Shown here one piece after another: positions 7,799 to 16,135 of a stretch of DNA of 24,619 nt. Made by a program: the position numbers and the translations under genes. Every line of letters starts with the position of its first letter. Position 1 is the first letter of the stretch. The notes under the pieces were generated by a model. It made no database searches and had not been told where the DNA came from. It was given only the letters and a program-made list of their open reading frames with translations. Source of the stretch: Clostridia bacterium (GTDB lineage: Bacteria; Bacillota_A; Clostridia; UBA1212; UBA1255); the NCBI GenBank assembly GCA_017522515.1, contig JAFWZH010000263.1, positions 1 through 24,619 of the forward strand, read 5' to 3'.

Positions 7799-7818
7799 TT
7801 TATGTAATTAATATTTTG

Positions 7819-7827
7819 TGATATAAT
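7819..7827 (+). promoter_or_regulatory. Extended -10 promoter of the rubredoxin gene
   Basis: TGATATAAT (7819-7827), 45 nt upstream of the rubredoxin ATG. The -35 position is weak (TTTATG at 7799-7804). Initiation would fall at about 7834, inside the inverted repeat described next. Confidence 0.55.
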
Positions 7828-7831
7828 AGGA

Positions 7832-7849
7832 TTGTTGCTTTTAAAACAA
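7832..7849 (+). promoter_or_regulatory. Candidate Rex-like operator
   Basis: An 18-bp inverted repeat, TTGTT-8 nt-AACAA, at the predicted transcription start of the rubredoxin gene. Length and half-site spacing match the Clostridial Rex consensus TTGTTAANNNNTTAACAA, but the inner AA/TT positions do not (GC and AA here). Rex senses the NADH/NAD ratio, which would suit an electron carrier. Treat this as a guess. Confidence 0.35.
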
Positions 7850-7871
7850 TAATATAAAGGAGGTAATTGTG

Positions 7872-8027
7872 ATGAAATATGTATGTAATATTTGCGGATA
7901 TGTTTACGACGAAGCTGAGGGAGATCCTGATAACGGTATTGCACCGGGAACAAAATGGGAAGATGTTCCGGAGGATTGGGCTTGCCCGGTATGCGGAGTA
8001 GGTAAGGATGAATTTTCAGAAGAATAA
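7872..8027 (+). CDS. Rubredoxin
   Basis: A complete 51-residue rubredoxin. The iron is held by two CxxCG loops: C5-x2-C8-G (CNICGYVYD) and C38-x2-C41-G (CPVCGVGKD). Between them lie the family motif [20 protein letters not shown] and the usual aromatic core (Y10, Y12, W29, W36). It carries one electron in the cytosol, in anaerobes often to rubrerythrin, superoxide reductase or flavodiiron proteins; no such partner is in the window. AAAGGAGG lies before the ATG at 7872 (a GTG at 7869 is a possible alternative). It is monocistronic, with its own promoter upstream and a terminator directly after the stop. Confidence 0.97.
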   Translation: MKYVCNICGYVYDEAEGDPDNGIAPGTKWEDVPEDWACPVCGVGKDEFSEE

Positions 8028-8032
8028 TTATT

Positions 8033-8065
8033 AAAAAAAAGAGCTTTTTTAAGCTCTTTTTTTTT
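8033..8065 (+). terminator. Intrinsic terminator after rubredoxin
   Basis: Stem GAGCTT (8041-8046), loop TTTT, AAGCTC (8051-8056), extended by the A tract before and the nine Ts after. It separates rubredoxin from the MFS-GH2 gene. Confidence 0.9.
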
Positions 8066-8148
8066 GCGTAAAAGTGTAGCAAAGAAAGGTTTATTTTTAT
8101 TGTGCCTTATGTTAAAATAAAAACATTCTTATTACATGGAGGTACTTT

Positions 8149-11139
8149 ATGAAGAAAAAGCTTTCCGGACGTTTTTGGCTGGCGCTTACACTTTTTAGTT
8201 TAATAGGGCAAGTAGCATGGGTAATTGAAAACATGTATTTTAATGTTTTTATGTACGAAATGTTCAATGCTACAGCAGCAGATATATCTATGATGGTGGC
8301 GGCATCTGCGATAGCTGCGACGCTTACTACTGTATTTATGGGTCCGCTTTCGGACAGAATAGGTAAAAGAAAGCTTTTTATGTGCGGAGGATACATTCTG
8401 TGGGGTATTTCAATTTTTTCATTTACTCTTTTAAGAGTTGATATTATTGAAAAAATTTTTCCGATGACAGTATCTGCAGCATCTCTTGGAGTTACGCTTA
8501 CGATTGTTATGGATTGTGTAATGACATTCTTTGGCTCTACTGCAAATGACGCAGCTTTCAATGCGTGGCTTACAGATTCAACAGATGATAGTAATAGAGG
8601 AGCGGCAGAGGGTATAAATGCAATGATGCCGCTTGTTGCAATTCTTGTGGTCTTCGGCGGATTTATGTTCTTTGACTTGTCAAAGCCTTCCAGTTGGACG
8701 TTGATTTATACAATAATAGGTGCAGTAGTTATACTTATCGGTATTTTGGGTATTTTCCTCATAAAAGACCCTGATATACAGCCCACGAAAACAGGCTACT
8801 TCTATAATATTTTCTATGGCTTCAGACCTTCTACAATAAAAAAGAATGTACCTTTATATCTTATTTTAATTGTTTTTGCAATATTTAACATCTCTATTCA
8901 GATTTTTATGCCATATTTGATTCTTTATTACGAGAAATCCCTTGAAATGGCAAATTATGTTCTTATTATGGCACCGGCTATTATTGTTGCTTCTGTAGTA
9001 ACGGCTTTTTGGGGCAAAGTTTATGATAAAAAGGGTTTTAAATTCTCAGCACTTATATCTATCGGATGGCTTGCTTTGGGTTATATTATTTTGTTCTTTA
9101 CAAGTACAACTGTTCCTGTTTTTATAGGCTCTCTTTTGATGATGAGCGGATACCTTTCCGGAATGGCAGTTTTCGGTGCATCAATCAGAGATTATACACC
9201 TGTCGGAAAGGCAGGCATGTTCCAAGGCTTGCGTATTTTTTCACAAGTTCTTGTTCCGGGAGTAATTGGTCCTGCCATTGGTGCTGCAGTGTTAAAAAAT
9301 GCTGAAAAAGTAATTAACAAGGACGGTACGGAATCTTTCTTGCCCAACGCCAATATTTTCCTTGCTGCTTTGGTAGCGGCAGCAGTATTACTTCCTGTTT
9401 TGTTTTTCGTATTTACAAAGGTAAAGACAAAAACAGAAAAGCTGGAAACACCATTTGAAGAAGAATTAAAAAAAAAATTAGCGGCTGACGAGCAAGGTAT
9501 TCCGTGGGAGGAATATCCGTGTCCGCAATTTAAAAGAGATTCTTATATTTGCCTTAACGGTAAGTGGGATTTTAAAATATTGCGAAAAGGCAAGATGAAA
9601 TACGATGGTGAAATATTAGTGCCTTTTCCTGTTGAGTCGAGACTTTCAGGTGTTGAAGTTAACGTAGACAAAAAAGATGTACTTGTTTACACAAGGAATT
9701 TTGATATACCGAGTAACTTTAAAAAGGATAAAATAATGCTGCATTTTGGTGCAGTTGACCAAGTTTGTAATGTTTTTGTAAATGGCAAAGCAGTAGGCTC
9801 CCATGTGGGAGGATATATTCCTTTTAGTCTTGATATTACTGAGTTTTGCCAAGAAACCGGAAACGTCCTTTCGGTGGAGGTTACAGATCCACTTGATATA
9901 GAGCTTCCTTATGGTAAGCAATGCAAAAAACGCGGCGGAATGTGGTACACTCCCGTTAGCGGTATTTGGCAAACGGTTTGGCTTGAAAGCATTACAAATG
10001 ATGCAATAGAAAGCATTAAAATTACTCCGACTCAGAAAGATGTGTTGATTGAGGTGTCGGGAGGCTGTGAGTCAAAAAAGATAATTTTTGAAGGAAAAGA
10101 GATTCCTTTTGAGGGAAATTTTGTGAAGCTCTTTCCTGAATGCCCCGTTGCGTGGACTCCGGACAATCCAAAGCTTTATGATTTTGAGATTATTTCAGGA
10201 GAGGACAGCGTAAAATCGTATTTTGCACTTCGTACAGTTGAAATCAGCGGAAATAATATTTTGCTTAACGGTAAACCGTATTTCTTTAACGGCCTTCTTG
10301 ATCAAGGTTATTACAGCGATGGTATTTTCTTGCCGGCAACACCAAAAGGCTTTGAATTTGATATTCTTACAATGAAAAATCTTGGCTTTAATATGCTGAG
10401 AAAACATATAAAAATTGAGCCGATGTTGTTTTATTATTACTGCGATAAGTACGGCATGGTCGTTTTCCAGGATTTGGTTAACAGTGGTAAGTATAATTTT
10501 ATTATTGACACAGCATGGCCCACAATCGGCAAAAAGAGTGGCATTAAACATTCAGCTTCTGCGTATCGCAGAGAAAATTTTGAAAATACGGCTACGGAAA
10601 CTTTGTCGCTCTTATACAACTGTCCTTGTGTATGTTACTACACATTATTTAACGAGGGTTGGGGACAGTATGATGCGGTAAGGTTGTATAAAAAGTTTAA
10701 ATCAATAGACAGCACTCGTATTTGGGATGCAACTTCGGGATGGTTCCAAACAGGGGAAAGTGATGTTTTAAGTGAACATATTTATTTCAAGCCTTTAAAG
10801 TTTAAACAGGACAATAGACCTCTTGTTTTATCTGAATTCGGCGGTTATTCTCTTGGCATTAAAGATCATATATTTAATCCGTCGAATGCTTATGGATATA
10901 AGTTTTTTAATGAGCAATCAAAATTTGAAGAGGCTATGGAGGCGCTTTATTTGAATGAGGTAGTGCCTGCGGTAAAAAACAATGGCTTGTGTGCAATTGT
11001 GCTTACTCAAGTAAGTGATGTTGAGGACGAAACAAATGGTTTGGTAACGTATGACCGTCAAGTAATAAAAATTGATTGCGACAAAATGAACAGGCTTTCT
11101 AAAGCTGTTTATGAGGCTTTTGATAGTTGTCATGGTTAA
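8149..11139 (+). CDS. MFS transporter fused to a GH2 glycoside hydrolase
   Basis: One uninterrupted 996-codon frame. Residues 1-432 are a complete 12-TM major facilitator, with the loop 2-3 motif GPLSDRIGKRK and a last TM near ANIFLAALVAAAVLLPVLFF. Residues about 433-450 are a charged linker containing an A10 tract. Residues 450-996 are a GH2 enzyme: sugar-binding jelly roll (SYICLNGKWDF, RNFDIPSNF, VNGKAVGSHVGGYIPF, GIWQTVWLE), short Ig-like part, then a TIM barrel with acid/base E836 (NEGWGQ) and nucleophile E896 (LSEFGG). Both ends of a 12-TM MFS face the cytosol, so the enzyme would cleave the incoming glycoside on entry. No secretion signal precedes the GH2 part. The substrate (beta-galactoside, glucuronide or other) cannot be read. 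The RBS GGAGG is well placed. The MocR-like gene follows after 19 nt. Confidence 0.9.
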   Translation: MKKKLSGRFWLALTLFSLIGQVAWVIENMYFNVFMYEMFNATAADISMMVAASAIAATLTTVFMGPLSDRIGKRKLFMCGGYILWGISIFSFTLLRVDIIEKIFPMTVSAASLGVTLTIVMDCVMTFFGSTANDAAFNAWLTDSTDDSNRGAAEGINAMMPLVAILVVFGGFMFFDLSKPSSWTLIYTIIGAVVILIGILGIFLIKDPDIQPTKTGYFYNIFYGFRPSTIKKNVPLYLILIVFAIFNISIQIFMPYLILYYEKSLEMANYVLIMAPAIIVASVVTAFWGKVYDKKGFKFSALISIGWLALGYIILFFTSTTVPVFIGSLLMMSGYLSGMAVFGASIRDYTPVGKAGMFQGLRIFSQVLVPGVIGPAIGAAVLKNAEKVINKDGTESFLPNANIFLAALVAAAVLLPVLFFVFTKVKTKTEKLETPFEEELKKKLAADEQGIPWEEYPCPQFKRDSYICLNGKWDFKILRKGKMKYDGEILVPFPVESRLSGVEVNVDKKDVLVYTRNFDIPSNFKKDKIMLHFGAVDQVCNVFVNGKAVGSHVGGYIPFSLDITEFCQETGNVLSVEVTDPLDIELPYGKQCKKRGGMWYTPVSGIWQTVWLESITNDAIESIKITPTQKDVLIEVSGGCESKKIIFEGKEIPFEGNFVKLFPECPVAWTPDNPKLYDFEIISGEDSVKSYFALRTVEISGNNILLNGKPYFFNGLLDQGYYSDGIFLPATPKGFEFDILTMKNLGFNMLRKHIKIEPMLFYYYCDKYGMVVFQDLVNSGKYNFIIDTAWPTIGKKSGIKHSASAYRRENFENTATETLSLLYNCPCVCYYTLFNEGWGQYDAVRLYKKFKSIDSTRIWDATSGWFQTGESDVLSEHIYFKPLKFKQDNRPLVLSEFGGYSLGIKDHIFNPSNAYGYKFFNEQSKFEEAMEALYLNEVVPAVKNNGLCAIVLTQVSDVEDETNGLVTYDRQVIKIDCDKMNRLSKAVYEAFDSCHG
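9468..9477 (+). other. A10 tract at the MFS/GH2 junction (possible slippage site)
   Basis: Ten consecutive A residues encode the Lys-Lys-Lys of the linker (codons 440-443). One extra A gives a TGA four codons later; one missing A gives a TAG two codons later. Either slip yields a free transporter of about 445 residues. Slippage itself is not shown by the sequence. Confidence 0.5.
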
Positions 11140-11158
11140 AAGGAATTTGTGGTAAAGA

Positions 11159-12262
11159 ATGAAGTATCGCATTGAAAGCAGTGATAATAAAAAACCGGCA
11201 TATATACAGTTGTATTTACAAATCAGGAATGATATTGTAAGCGGTAATTACAGCTATGGTGCAAAATTGCCTTCTAAAAGGATTCTTTCGGAAGAATCCG
11301 GAGTTAGTGTCATTACTGTTGAACATGCGTATTCAATTCTTTGCGATGAAGGCTATGTAGAATCGCGTCAGCGAAGCGGTTACTTTGTTATTTATAGAGA
11401 AAAGGATTTTATTTCTTTGGTGGATAATGAACAAATAATCCACCAAAGGAATATTAACAAAAGTGATGCGCAAGAGATGCAAACGGTTTTGCCTTATTCC
11501 GTTTTGGCAAAAACCATGAGGCGCGTTATACTTGATTACGGCGAAGCTATATTGGTAAAATCGCCAAATCATGGATGCAGAGAGTTGAGAAATGTTATCT
11601 CTCACTATCTTGCAAGGAGCAATGGTATTATAGCAAGACCTGAACAAATTATTATCGGTTCCGGTGCGGAATATTTATACGGTCTTGCAGTTCAGCTTTT
11701 AGGGGCAAATAGACTTTTTGCAATAGAAAATCCTTCTTATGAGAAAATTAAACAAGTATATTCTGCACTTGGTGTTAAATTCGAGATGCTAAAAATGGGA
11801 AAAGACGGCATAATAAGCGGCGAGCTGCAACATTCCGAAGCTACCGTACTTCATGTTACGCCTTTTAACAGTTTTCCAAGCAATGTTACGGCAGATGTTT
11901 CTAAGAGAAATGAGTATATTAAATGGGCGCAAGGCCGCAATGGCTATATAATTGAGGATAATTACGGCTCTGAGCTTACTCTTTCTACAAAGGCGGAGGA
12001 TACTGTTTTTTCTATGACTTCAGCAGGGAATGTTATTTATATAAATACTTTTTCTAAAACCATAGCGCCATCAATCAGGGTGGGGTACATGGTTTTGCCG
12101 GAGAATCTTCTTGAGGATTTTGAGAAAAAGTTAGGCTTTTATTCTTGTACCGTTCCTGTTTTTGAGCAATATGTAATCGCAGAGCTTATTGAAAACGGCG
12201 ATTTTGAGCGCCATATCAATAGGGTGCGACGATTGGGACGCAAGAAAACTGGTTATATTTAA
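11159..12262 (+). CDS. MocR/PdxR-type GntR regulator, C-terminally truncated
   Basis: Residues 1-75 are a GntR winged helix (PAYIQLYLQIRNDIVSG, LPSKRILSEESGVSVITVEH). Residues about 95-367 are a fold-type I aminotransferase domain, with the PLP lysine K300 in NTFSKTIAPSIRVGY and the PLP-contact Asn/Asp in IIEDNYGSE. MocR proteins sense PLP or an amino-acid ligand, and PdxR members control vitamin B6 genes. The gene next downstream is pyridoxamine kinase, which supports a B6 role. Family members run to about 470 residues; this one stops soon after FERHINRVRR at 367. About 100 residues of the small domain, including the usual substrate-carboxylate Arg region, are missing, and no other frame downstream supplies them. 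It may be a pseudogene or a ligand-blind regulator. It lies 19 nt after the MFS-GH2 stop. Confidence 0.8.
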   Translation: MKYRIESSDNKKPAYIQLYLQIRNDIVSGNYSYGAKLPSKRILSEESGVSVITVEHAYSILCDEGYVESRQRSGYFVIYREKDFISLVDNEQIIHQRNINKSDAQEMQTVLPYSVLAKTMRRVILDYGEAILVKSPNHGCRELRNVISHYLARSNGIIARPEQIIIGSGAEYLYGLAVQLLGANRLFAIENPSYEKIKQVYSALGVKFEMLKMGKDGIISGELQHSEATVLHVTPFNSFPSNVTADVSKRNEYIKWAQGRNGYIIEDNYGSELTLSTKAEDTVFSMTSAGNVIYINTFSKTIAPSIRVGYMVLPENLLEDFEKKLGFYSCTVPVFEQYVIAELIENGDFERHINRVRRLGRKKTGYI

Positions 12263-12341
12263 TATTATTAAATTGGCTATTCTTATATTATCAGATTAGG
12301 CGTAATATACATCTCGTTAAAAAAATTTTGGAGTGTGTGTT

Positions 12342-13184
12342 ATGCCATATAAAAGAATTCTTACAATTCAGGATATTTCGTGTGTTGGTCAATGCTCTTT
12401 GACTGTTGCATTGCCGATTCTTTCGGCGTGCGGTTTAGAGACAGCAGTTTTACCGTCTGCAGTTCTTTCTACTCATACTGCCGGTTTTAGCGGATATACT
12501 TTTCGCGATTTGACAGAGGATATGCCGAAAATCAAAGAACATTGGATAAAGGAAAATTTGAAATTCGACGGTATTTACACCGGCTATTTGGGAAGCACAA
12601 AGCAAATTGAATATGTTTCTGATATTTTCAAGGAAACGGGCAAGAAAGAATGCATAAAGATTGTTGACCCTGCTATGGCAGATAATGGTAAACTTTATCC
12701 CGGCTTTGATAATGATTTTGTTGTGGCGATGAAAGGTTTGTGTGCAGAGGCAGATTATTTGGTGCCGAATATTTCCGAAGCTTGCTTCTTAACAGACACA
12801 GAATATAAGACAGAATACGACAAGGCGTATATTGATGAATTACTTAGCAAGCTGACCGGGCTTGGTGCTAAAAACATTATTTTGACAGGTGTTTCTTACA
12901 TAGAAGGGAAAACAGGTGTTGTTGTTTTTGAAAATGGAAATTACTTGTATTATGAACACGAAAAAATTTCCAACGGATGTCATGGAACAGGTGATATTTA
13001 TGCTTCTGCTTTTACAGGAGCGCTTTTAAAAGGTAAGGATGCTTATACTTCTGCAAAAATTGCGGCGGATTATGTTTTGGAATGTATAAAAGAAACACAA
13101 AACAAAGATGAAAATGAAGAGCCTCATTGGTACGGCGCAAAATTTGAGCCTGTACTATATAAGTTAATACAGGCTTTGAATTAA
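12342..13184 (+). CDS. pdxK: Pyridoxamine/pyridoxal kinase
   Basis: A 280-residue ribokinase-fold kinase that phosphorylates B6 vitamers in the salvage route to PLP. The N-terminus DISCVGQCSLTVALPILSACG is the PdxK/PdxY substrate loop. IVDPAMADNGKLY and YLVPNISEACFL are family motifs. Near the C-terminus GCHGTGDIYASAF holds the anion hole and the catalytic aspartate. Length is normal for the family. The start at 12342 follows TTGGAG at 8-nt spacing; the frame opens a little earlier at a GTG (12333) without a better site. It is preceded by the truncated MocR gene (79-nt gap) and converges on the hyd operon. Whether pdxK or pdxY is the better symbol cannot be settled here. Confidence 0.88.
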   Translation: MPYKRILTIQDISCVGQCSLTVALPILSACGLETAVLPSAVLSTHTAGFSGYTFRDLTEDMPKIKEHWIKENLKFDGIYTGYLGSTKQIEYVSDIFKETGKKECIKIVDPAMADNGKLYPGFDNDFVVAMKGLCAEADYLVPNISEACFLTDTEYKTEYDKAYIDELLSKLTGLGAKNIILTGVSYIEGKTGVVVFENGNYLYYEHEKISNGCHGTGDIYASAFTGALLKGKDAYTSAKIAADYVLECIKETQNKDENEEPHWYGAKFEPVLYKLIQALN

Positions 13185-13193
13185 TATTGTATT

Positions 13194-13445
13194 TTAATGA
13201 TTTGAGTAGGTCGTCTTCGTGGTTATTCCTTGGAGGCGGCCTATTTTTCCTGTCAAGGCACTAATTATATTTTGAGGTGCATCAATTGCGATGCTGATAA
13301 TTGATATGCCCTTTTCTCTGTATGGGATGCCCATGCGACCTATTATGTAAGCACTGTATTCGTGGAGCAGTTTGTTTAAAGGTTCTACAGAATCAGGATT
13401 TTCCACTATGACTGCCGCAACTGCAACTCTTGTGTCTTCATTCAT
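13194..13445 (-). CDS. TM1266 family iron-only hydrogenase system regulator
   Basis: An 83-residue ACT/NikR-like small domain: TRVAVAAVIVENPDSVEPLN, then HEYSAYIIGRMGIPYREKGI, then ISIISIAIDAPQNIISALTGKIGRL. TM1266 proteins are found with hydEFG and are annotated as regulators of the [FeFe] hydrogenase system, although they lack a DNA-binding domain. The ATG at 13445 follows AAAGGAGG on the minus strand; a GTG three codons upstream is possible. The start overlaps the end of hydF by 8 nt, so translation is coupled. It is the last gene of the hyd operon, and its 3' end carries the pdxK terminator on the other strand. Confidence 0.87.
   Translation of the reverse strand: MNEDTRVAVAAVIVENPDSVEPLNKLLHEYSAYIIGRMGIPYREKGISIISIAIDAPQNIISALTGKIGRLQGITTKTTYSNH
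13207..13248 (+). terminator. Plus-strand terminator of pdxK, lying inside the convergent gene
   Basis: TAGGTCGTCT (13207-13216) pairs with AGGCGGCCTA (13234-13243), ten pairs including two G-T, followed by TTTTT (13244-13248). It starts 22 nt past the pdxK stop and overlaps the last codons of the minus-strand TM1266 gene. Confidence 0.5.
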
Positions 13446-14673
13446 GGCGAGCACCTCCTTTTCCGTAGTAAAAGGGGAATACTTGCAGGCTTCTTTGCAA
13501 AATGCCTTTCATTTCTGCTATAGCTGTACCATAATTTGTGAACGGAATACCGGCATCATTTGCGCACTTCATGCGATACAAGACTTCTCTTTCGTTAAGC
13601 ATACATCCTCCGCAGTGAATAATTAAAGCAAATTTTGTCAAATCTTCAGGGAAATCGCCGCCGGAACACGTTTCAATTTTGAAGTTTTTGCCTGTGTATT
13701 TGCGTAGCCAATTGGGGATTTTTATGGTGCCGATGTCGCCGCACTGTCTGTGATGAGTACAACCCTCGGCAACTAAAATGGTATCACCGTCTTTTATGTT
13801 CTTAATGGCATCAATACCTTTTATGGCTGTTTGCAAATACCCTTTATATCTGGCCATCAAGATTGAAAATGATGTAAGAGGTATATCTTTTGGCGTCAAT
13901 TTGTCTGCTATATCAAAAACTTGACTGTCAGTTATCACTAAAGCGGGCTTTACAGAGAGCTTTTTGAGTGTTTCTTCAAGCTGTGTTTCTTTTACAACAA
14001 CTGCCGTGGCATTACTGTCGATGATATCTCTTAAAACCATCTGCTGCGGCAAAATCAAACGTCCCTTGGGTGCGGCACTGTCTATGGGCGTTACCATTAT
14101 TACCACATCACCTTCGGAAATAAGGTCGCTTACAATTGGTTTGGGCGATGATGTTGCTTTTGATAGATTACCTAATAAGTTTTTTAATTCTTCTATGCCG
14201 GTACCTTTTAAAGCACTGACTTTTACAGAGGCACTTGAAAAGGGAAGCGAAACAGTAGCTTGTGCATATTCTATTGTGTCGATTTTGTTGATAACAATAA
14301 TGTACGGTATGTTTTTGCTTTTAATTAAATTTAACAGCTCACTATTTTCGATATTATTATTATCAACATCCTGTGCATCTAAAACAAGAACTGCAATGTC
14401 TGTTTTGTTTAAAATTTGTTTTGTCTTTTTTATTCTGAGCTCACCTAAGAGTCCTTCGTCATCATATCCGGGAGTGTCAATGAGCATTACAGGGCCGATA
14501 GGAAGTATTTCCATGGTTTTAAAGACGGGATCCGTAGTAGTGCCTTTTACGTCTGAAACCACAGCAATTTCCTGACCGGTAACAGCATTGAGCAGGCTTG
14601 ATTTGCCGGCGTTCCGTTTGCCGAAAAAGGCTATGTGTGTTCTGCTTGCAGCAGGTGTGTCATTTAAGGCCAT
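13438..14673 (-). CDS. hydF: [FeFe] hydrogenase H-cluster maturation GTPase HydF
   Basis: A 411-residue scaffold on which the 2Fe subcluster is built before transfer to HydA. The N-terminal GTPase has the P-loop GKRNAGKSS (residues 18-26), switch region GTTTDPV, G3 DTPG and G4 NKID. A middle dimerisation domain follows. The C-terminal [4Fe-4S] domain has the family Cys/His set: C305-T-H307 in EGCTHHRQCGD, and H353-C354-x2-C357 in IIHCGGC. The start follows CGGAGG at 8 nt. It lies 16 nt after hydG and overlaps the next gene by 8 nt. Nothing vital is missing. Confidence 0.97.
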   Translation of the reverse strand: MALNDTPAASRTHIAFFGKRNAGKSSLLNAVTGQEIAVVSDVKGTTTDPVFKTMEILPIGPVMLIDTPGYDDEGLLGELRIKKTKQILNKTDIAVLVLDAQDVDNNNIENSELLNLIKSKNIPYIIVINKIDTIEYAQATVSLPFSSASVKVSALKGTGIEELKNLLGNLSKATSSPKPIVSDLISEGDVVIMVTPIDSAAPKGRLILPQQMVLRDIIDSNATAVVVKETQLEETLKKLSVKPALVITDSQVFDIADKLTPKDIPLTSFSILMARYKGYLQTAIKGIDAIKNIKDGDTILVAEGCTHHRQCGDIGTIKIPNWLRKYTGKNFKIETCSGGDFPEDLTKFALIIHCGGCMLNEREVLYRMKCANDAGIPFTNYGTAIAEMKGILQRSLQVFPFYYGKGGARHE

Positions 14674-14689
14674 TGTTTAAACCTCCGTA

Positions 14690-16135
14690 TTAAAATCTGA
14701 AATCTCTTATGCCGATGGCAATTTTTTCTAAGTGGTCAGAGCAAATTAATTTAACCTTTTCTTTGGGTATGTTTTCAAGCTCAGCTTGTATAAGTGCTTC
14801 GCCGATTACGCGTGTTTCTTCTGAGGCATAATCCATTAGGAATTCTTTTAACGTCATAAGTGCATTGGGATGACAACAGTTTTGAATTTGTCCCGATTTG
14901 CAAAGTGACATGAATCGGTCTCCTGTGCGGCCTTCTCTGTAGCATGCGGTGCAGAAAGAGGGTATATAGCCCATTTCCATAAGCCAACGAACTACTTCGT
15001 CAAGAGTACGCTGGTCGGAAACATCAAATTGCTCTGTGTCCGTCGGTCTTTGCTCTTCTGTATAACCGCCGACAGAAGTTCTTGAAGCGCCGCTTATTTG
15101 GGAAACACCTAAACGAATAACTTTTTCTCTTACTGACTGACTTTCGCGTGTGGAAATAATCATTCCTGTATAGGGGACAGCGATACGGATTAAGGCACAT
15201 AATTTTGCAAATATTTCGTCGCTTATACCGTTGTCAAATACTGTTGGGTCAATGTCTGCGGCTTTTTTGATTCTCGGTACACTTATTGTATGTGGGCCTA
15301 CACCGTGAACAGCTTCCAAGTGTTCTGCATGCATAAGGAGTCCTGCAAACTCGTACTTGTAAAGCTCAAGTCCGAAAAGTACACCTAAACCAACATCGTC
15401 GATGCCGCCTTCCATGGCTCTGTCCATTGCTTCTGTGTGATAATTATAATCGTGCTTTGGACCTGTGGGGTGGAGTTTTAAATAGCTTTCTTTATGATAC
15501 GTTTCTTGAAAGAGTATGTAAGTGCCGATGCCGGCATCTTTTAACTTTCTGTAATTTTCTACAGTTGTTGCTGCTATGTTTACATTTACTCTTCTAATGG
15601 CTCCGTTCTTGTGCTTTATTGAATAAATTGTATTTATGCATTCTAAAATGTATTCAATCGGGTTGTTTACAGGGTCCTCGCCTGATTCTATTGCGAGGCG
15701 TTTGTGTCCCATATCCTGAAGTGCAATAACTTCGTTTTTGACTTCTTCTTGAGTAAGTTTTTTTCTCGGAATTGTTTTATTCTTCATGTGATACGGGCAA
15801 TATACGCAACCGTTTACGCAATAGTTTGAGAGATAAAGCGGAGCAAACATAACAATTCTGTTGCCGTAAAAAGTCTTTTTTATATGCTCTGCCAATTTAT
15901 ACATTTCTTGTATTTTCTCCGGAATTTCGCAAGCGAGTAAAACGGATGCTTCTCTGTGATTAAGTCCTGTGCAGAAAATACCTTCGGGAGTTCTGCGTGG
16001 TTTTGCTTTTTCCAATATGCTGTCAATCAGCTCTATGTTGTTCTTGTTTTCTTCTGCATATTTAAGAGTATCAAGAATCTCGCCGTCGTTTATAAATTCG
16101 TCTGCTTTTAATGATTTGGGGTCGTATTTGTACAT
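14690..16135 (-). CDS. hydG: [FeFe] hydrogenase maturation radical SAM tyrosine lyase HydG
   Basis: A 481-residue radical SAM enzyme that cleaves tyrosine to p-cresol and dehydroglycine, the source of the CO and CN ligands of the H-cluster. The SAM cluster motif is C106-x3-C110-x2-C113 (YCVNGCVYCPYH). The C-terminal auxiliary cluster site is present in FCTACYREGRTGDRFMSLC, the CX2CX22C pattern of HydG. ThiH-like features (GVGLGVLFGLELYKYEF) fit the family. The ATG at 16135 follows AGGAG at 7 nt; an in-frame TTG at 16141 is a less likely start. Its first 28 nt overlap the 3' end of hydE, so translation is probably coupled. Second gene of the hyd operon. Confidence 0.97.
   Translation of the reverse strand: MYKYDPKSLKADEFINDGEILDTLKYAEENKNNIELIDSILEKAKPRRTPEGIFCTGLNHREASVLLACEIPEKIQEMYKLAEHIKKTFYGNRIVMFAPLYLSNYCVNGCVYCPYHMKNKTIPRKKLTQEEVKNEVIALQDMGHKRLAIESGEDPVNNPIEYILECINTIYSIKHKNGAIRRVNVNIAATTVENYRKLKDAGIGTYILFQETYHKESYLKLHPTGPKHDYNYHTEAMDRAMEGGIDDVGLGVLFGLELYKYEFAGLLMHAEHLEAVHGVGPHTISVPRIKKAADIDPTVFDNGISDEIFAKLCALIRIAVPYTGMIISTRESQSVREKVIRLGVSQISGASRTSVGGYTEEQRPTDTEQFDVSDQRTLDEVVRWLMEMGYIPSFCTACYREGRTGDRFMSLCKSGQIQNCCHPNALMTLKEFLMDYASEETRVIGEALIQAELENIPKEKVKLICSDHLEKIAIGIRDFRF

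Noticed and set aside
9066..9305. 79-codon plus-strand frame inside the MFS-GH2 gene
   Set aside because: Cys- and Ser-rich out-of-frame shadow without a ribosome binding site.
13964..14575. 203-codon plus-strand frame opposite hydF
   Set aside because: Antisense shadow; hydF on the other strand has all GTPase and cluster motifs.
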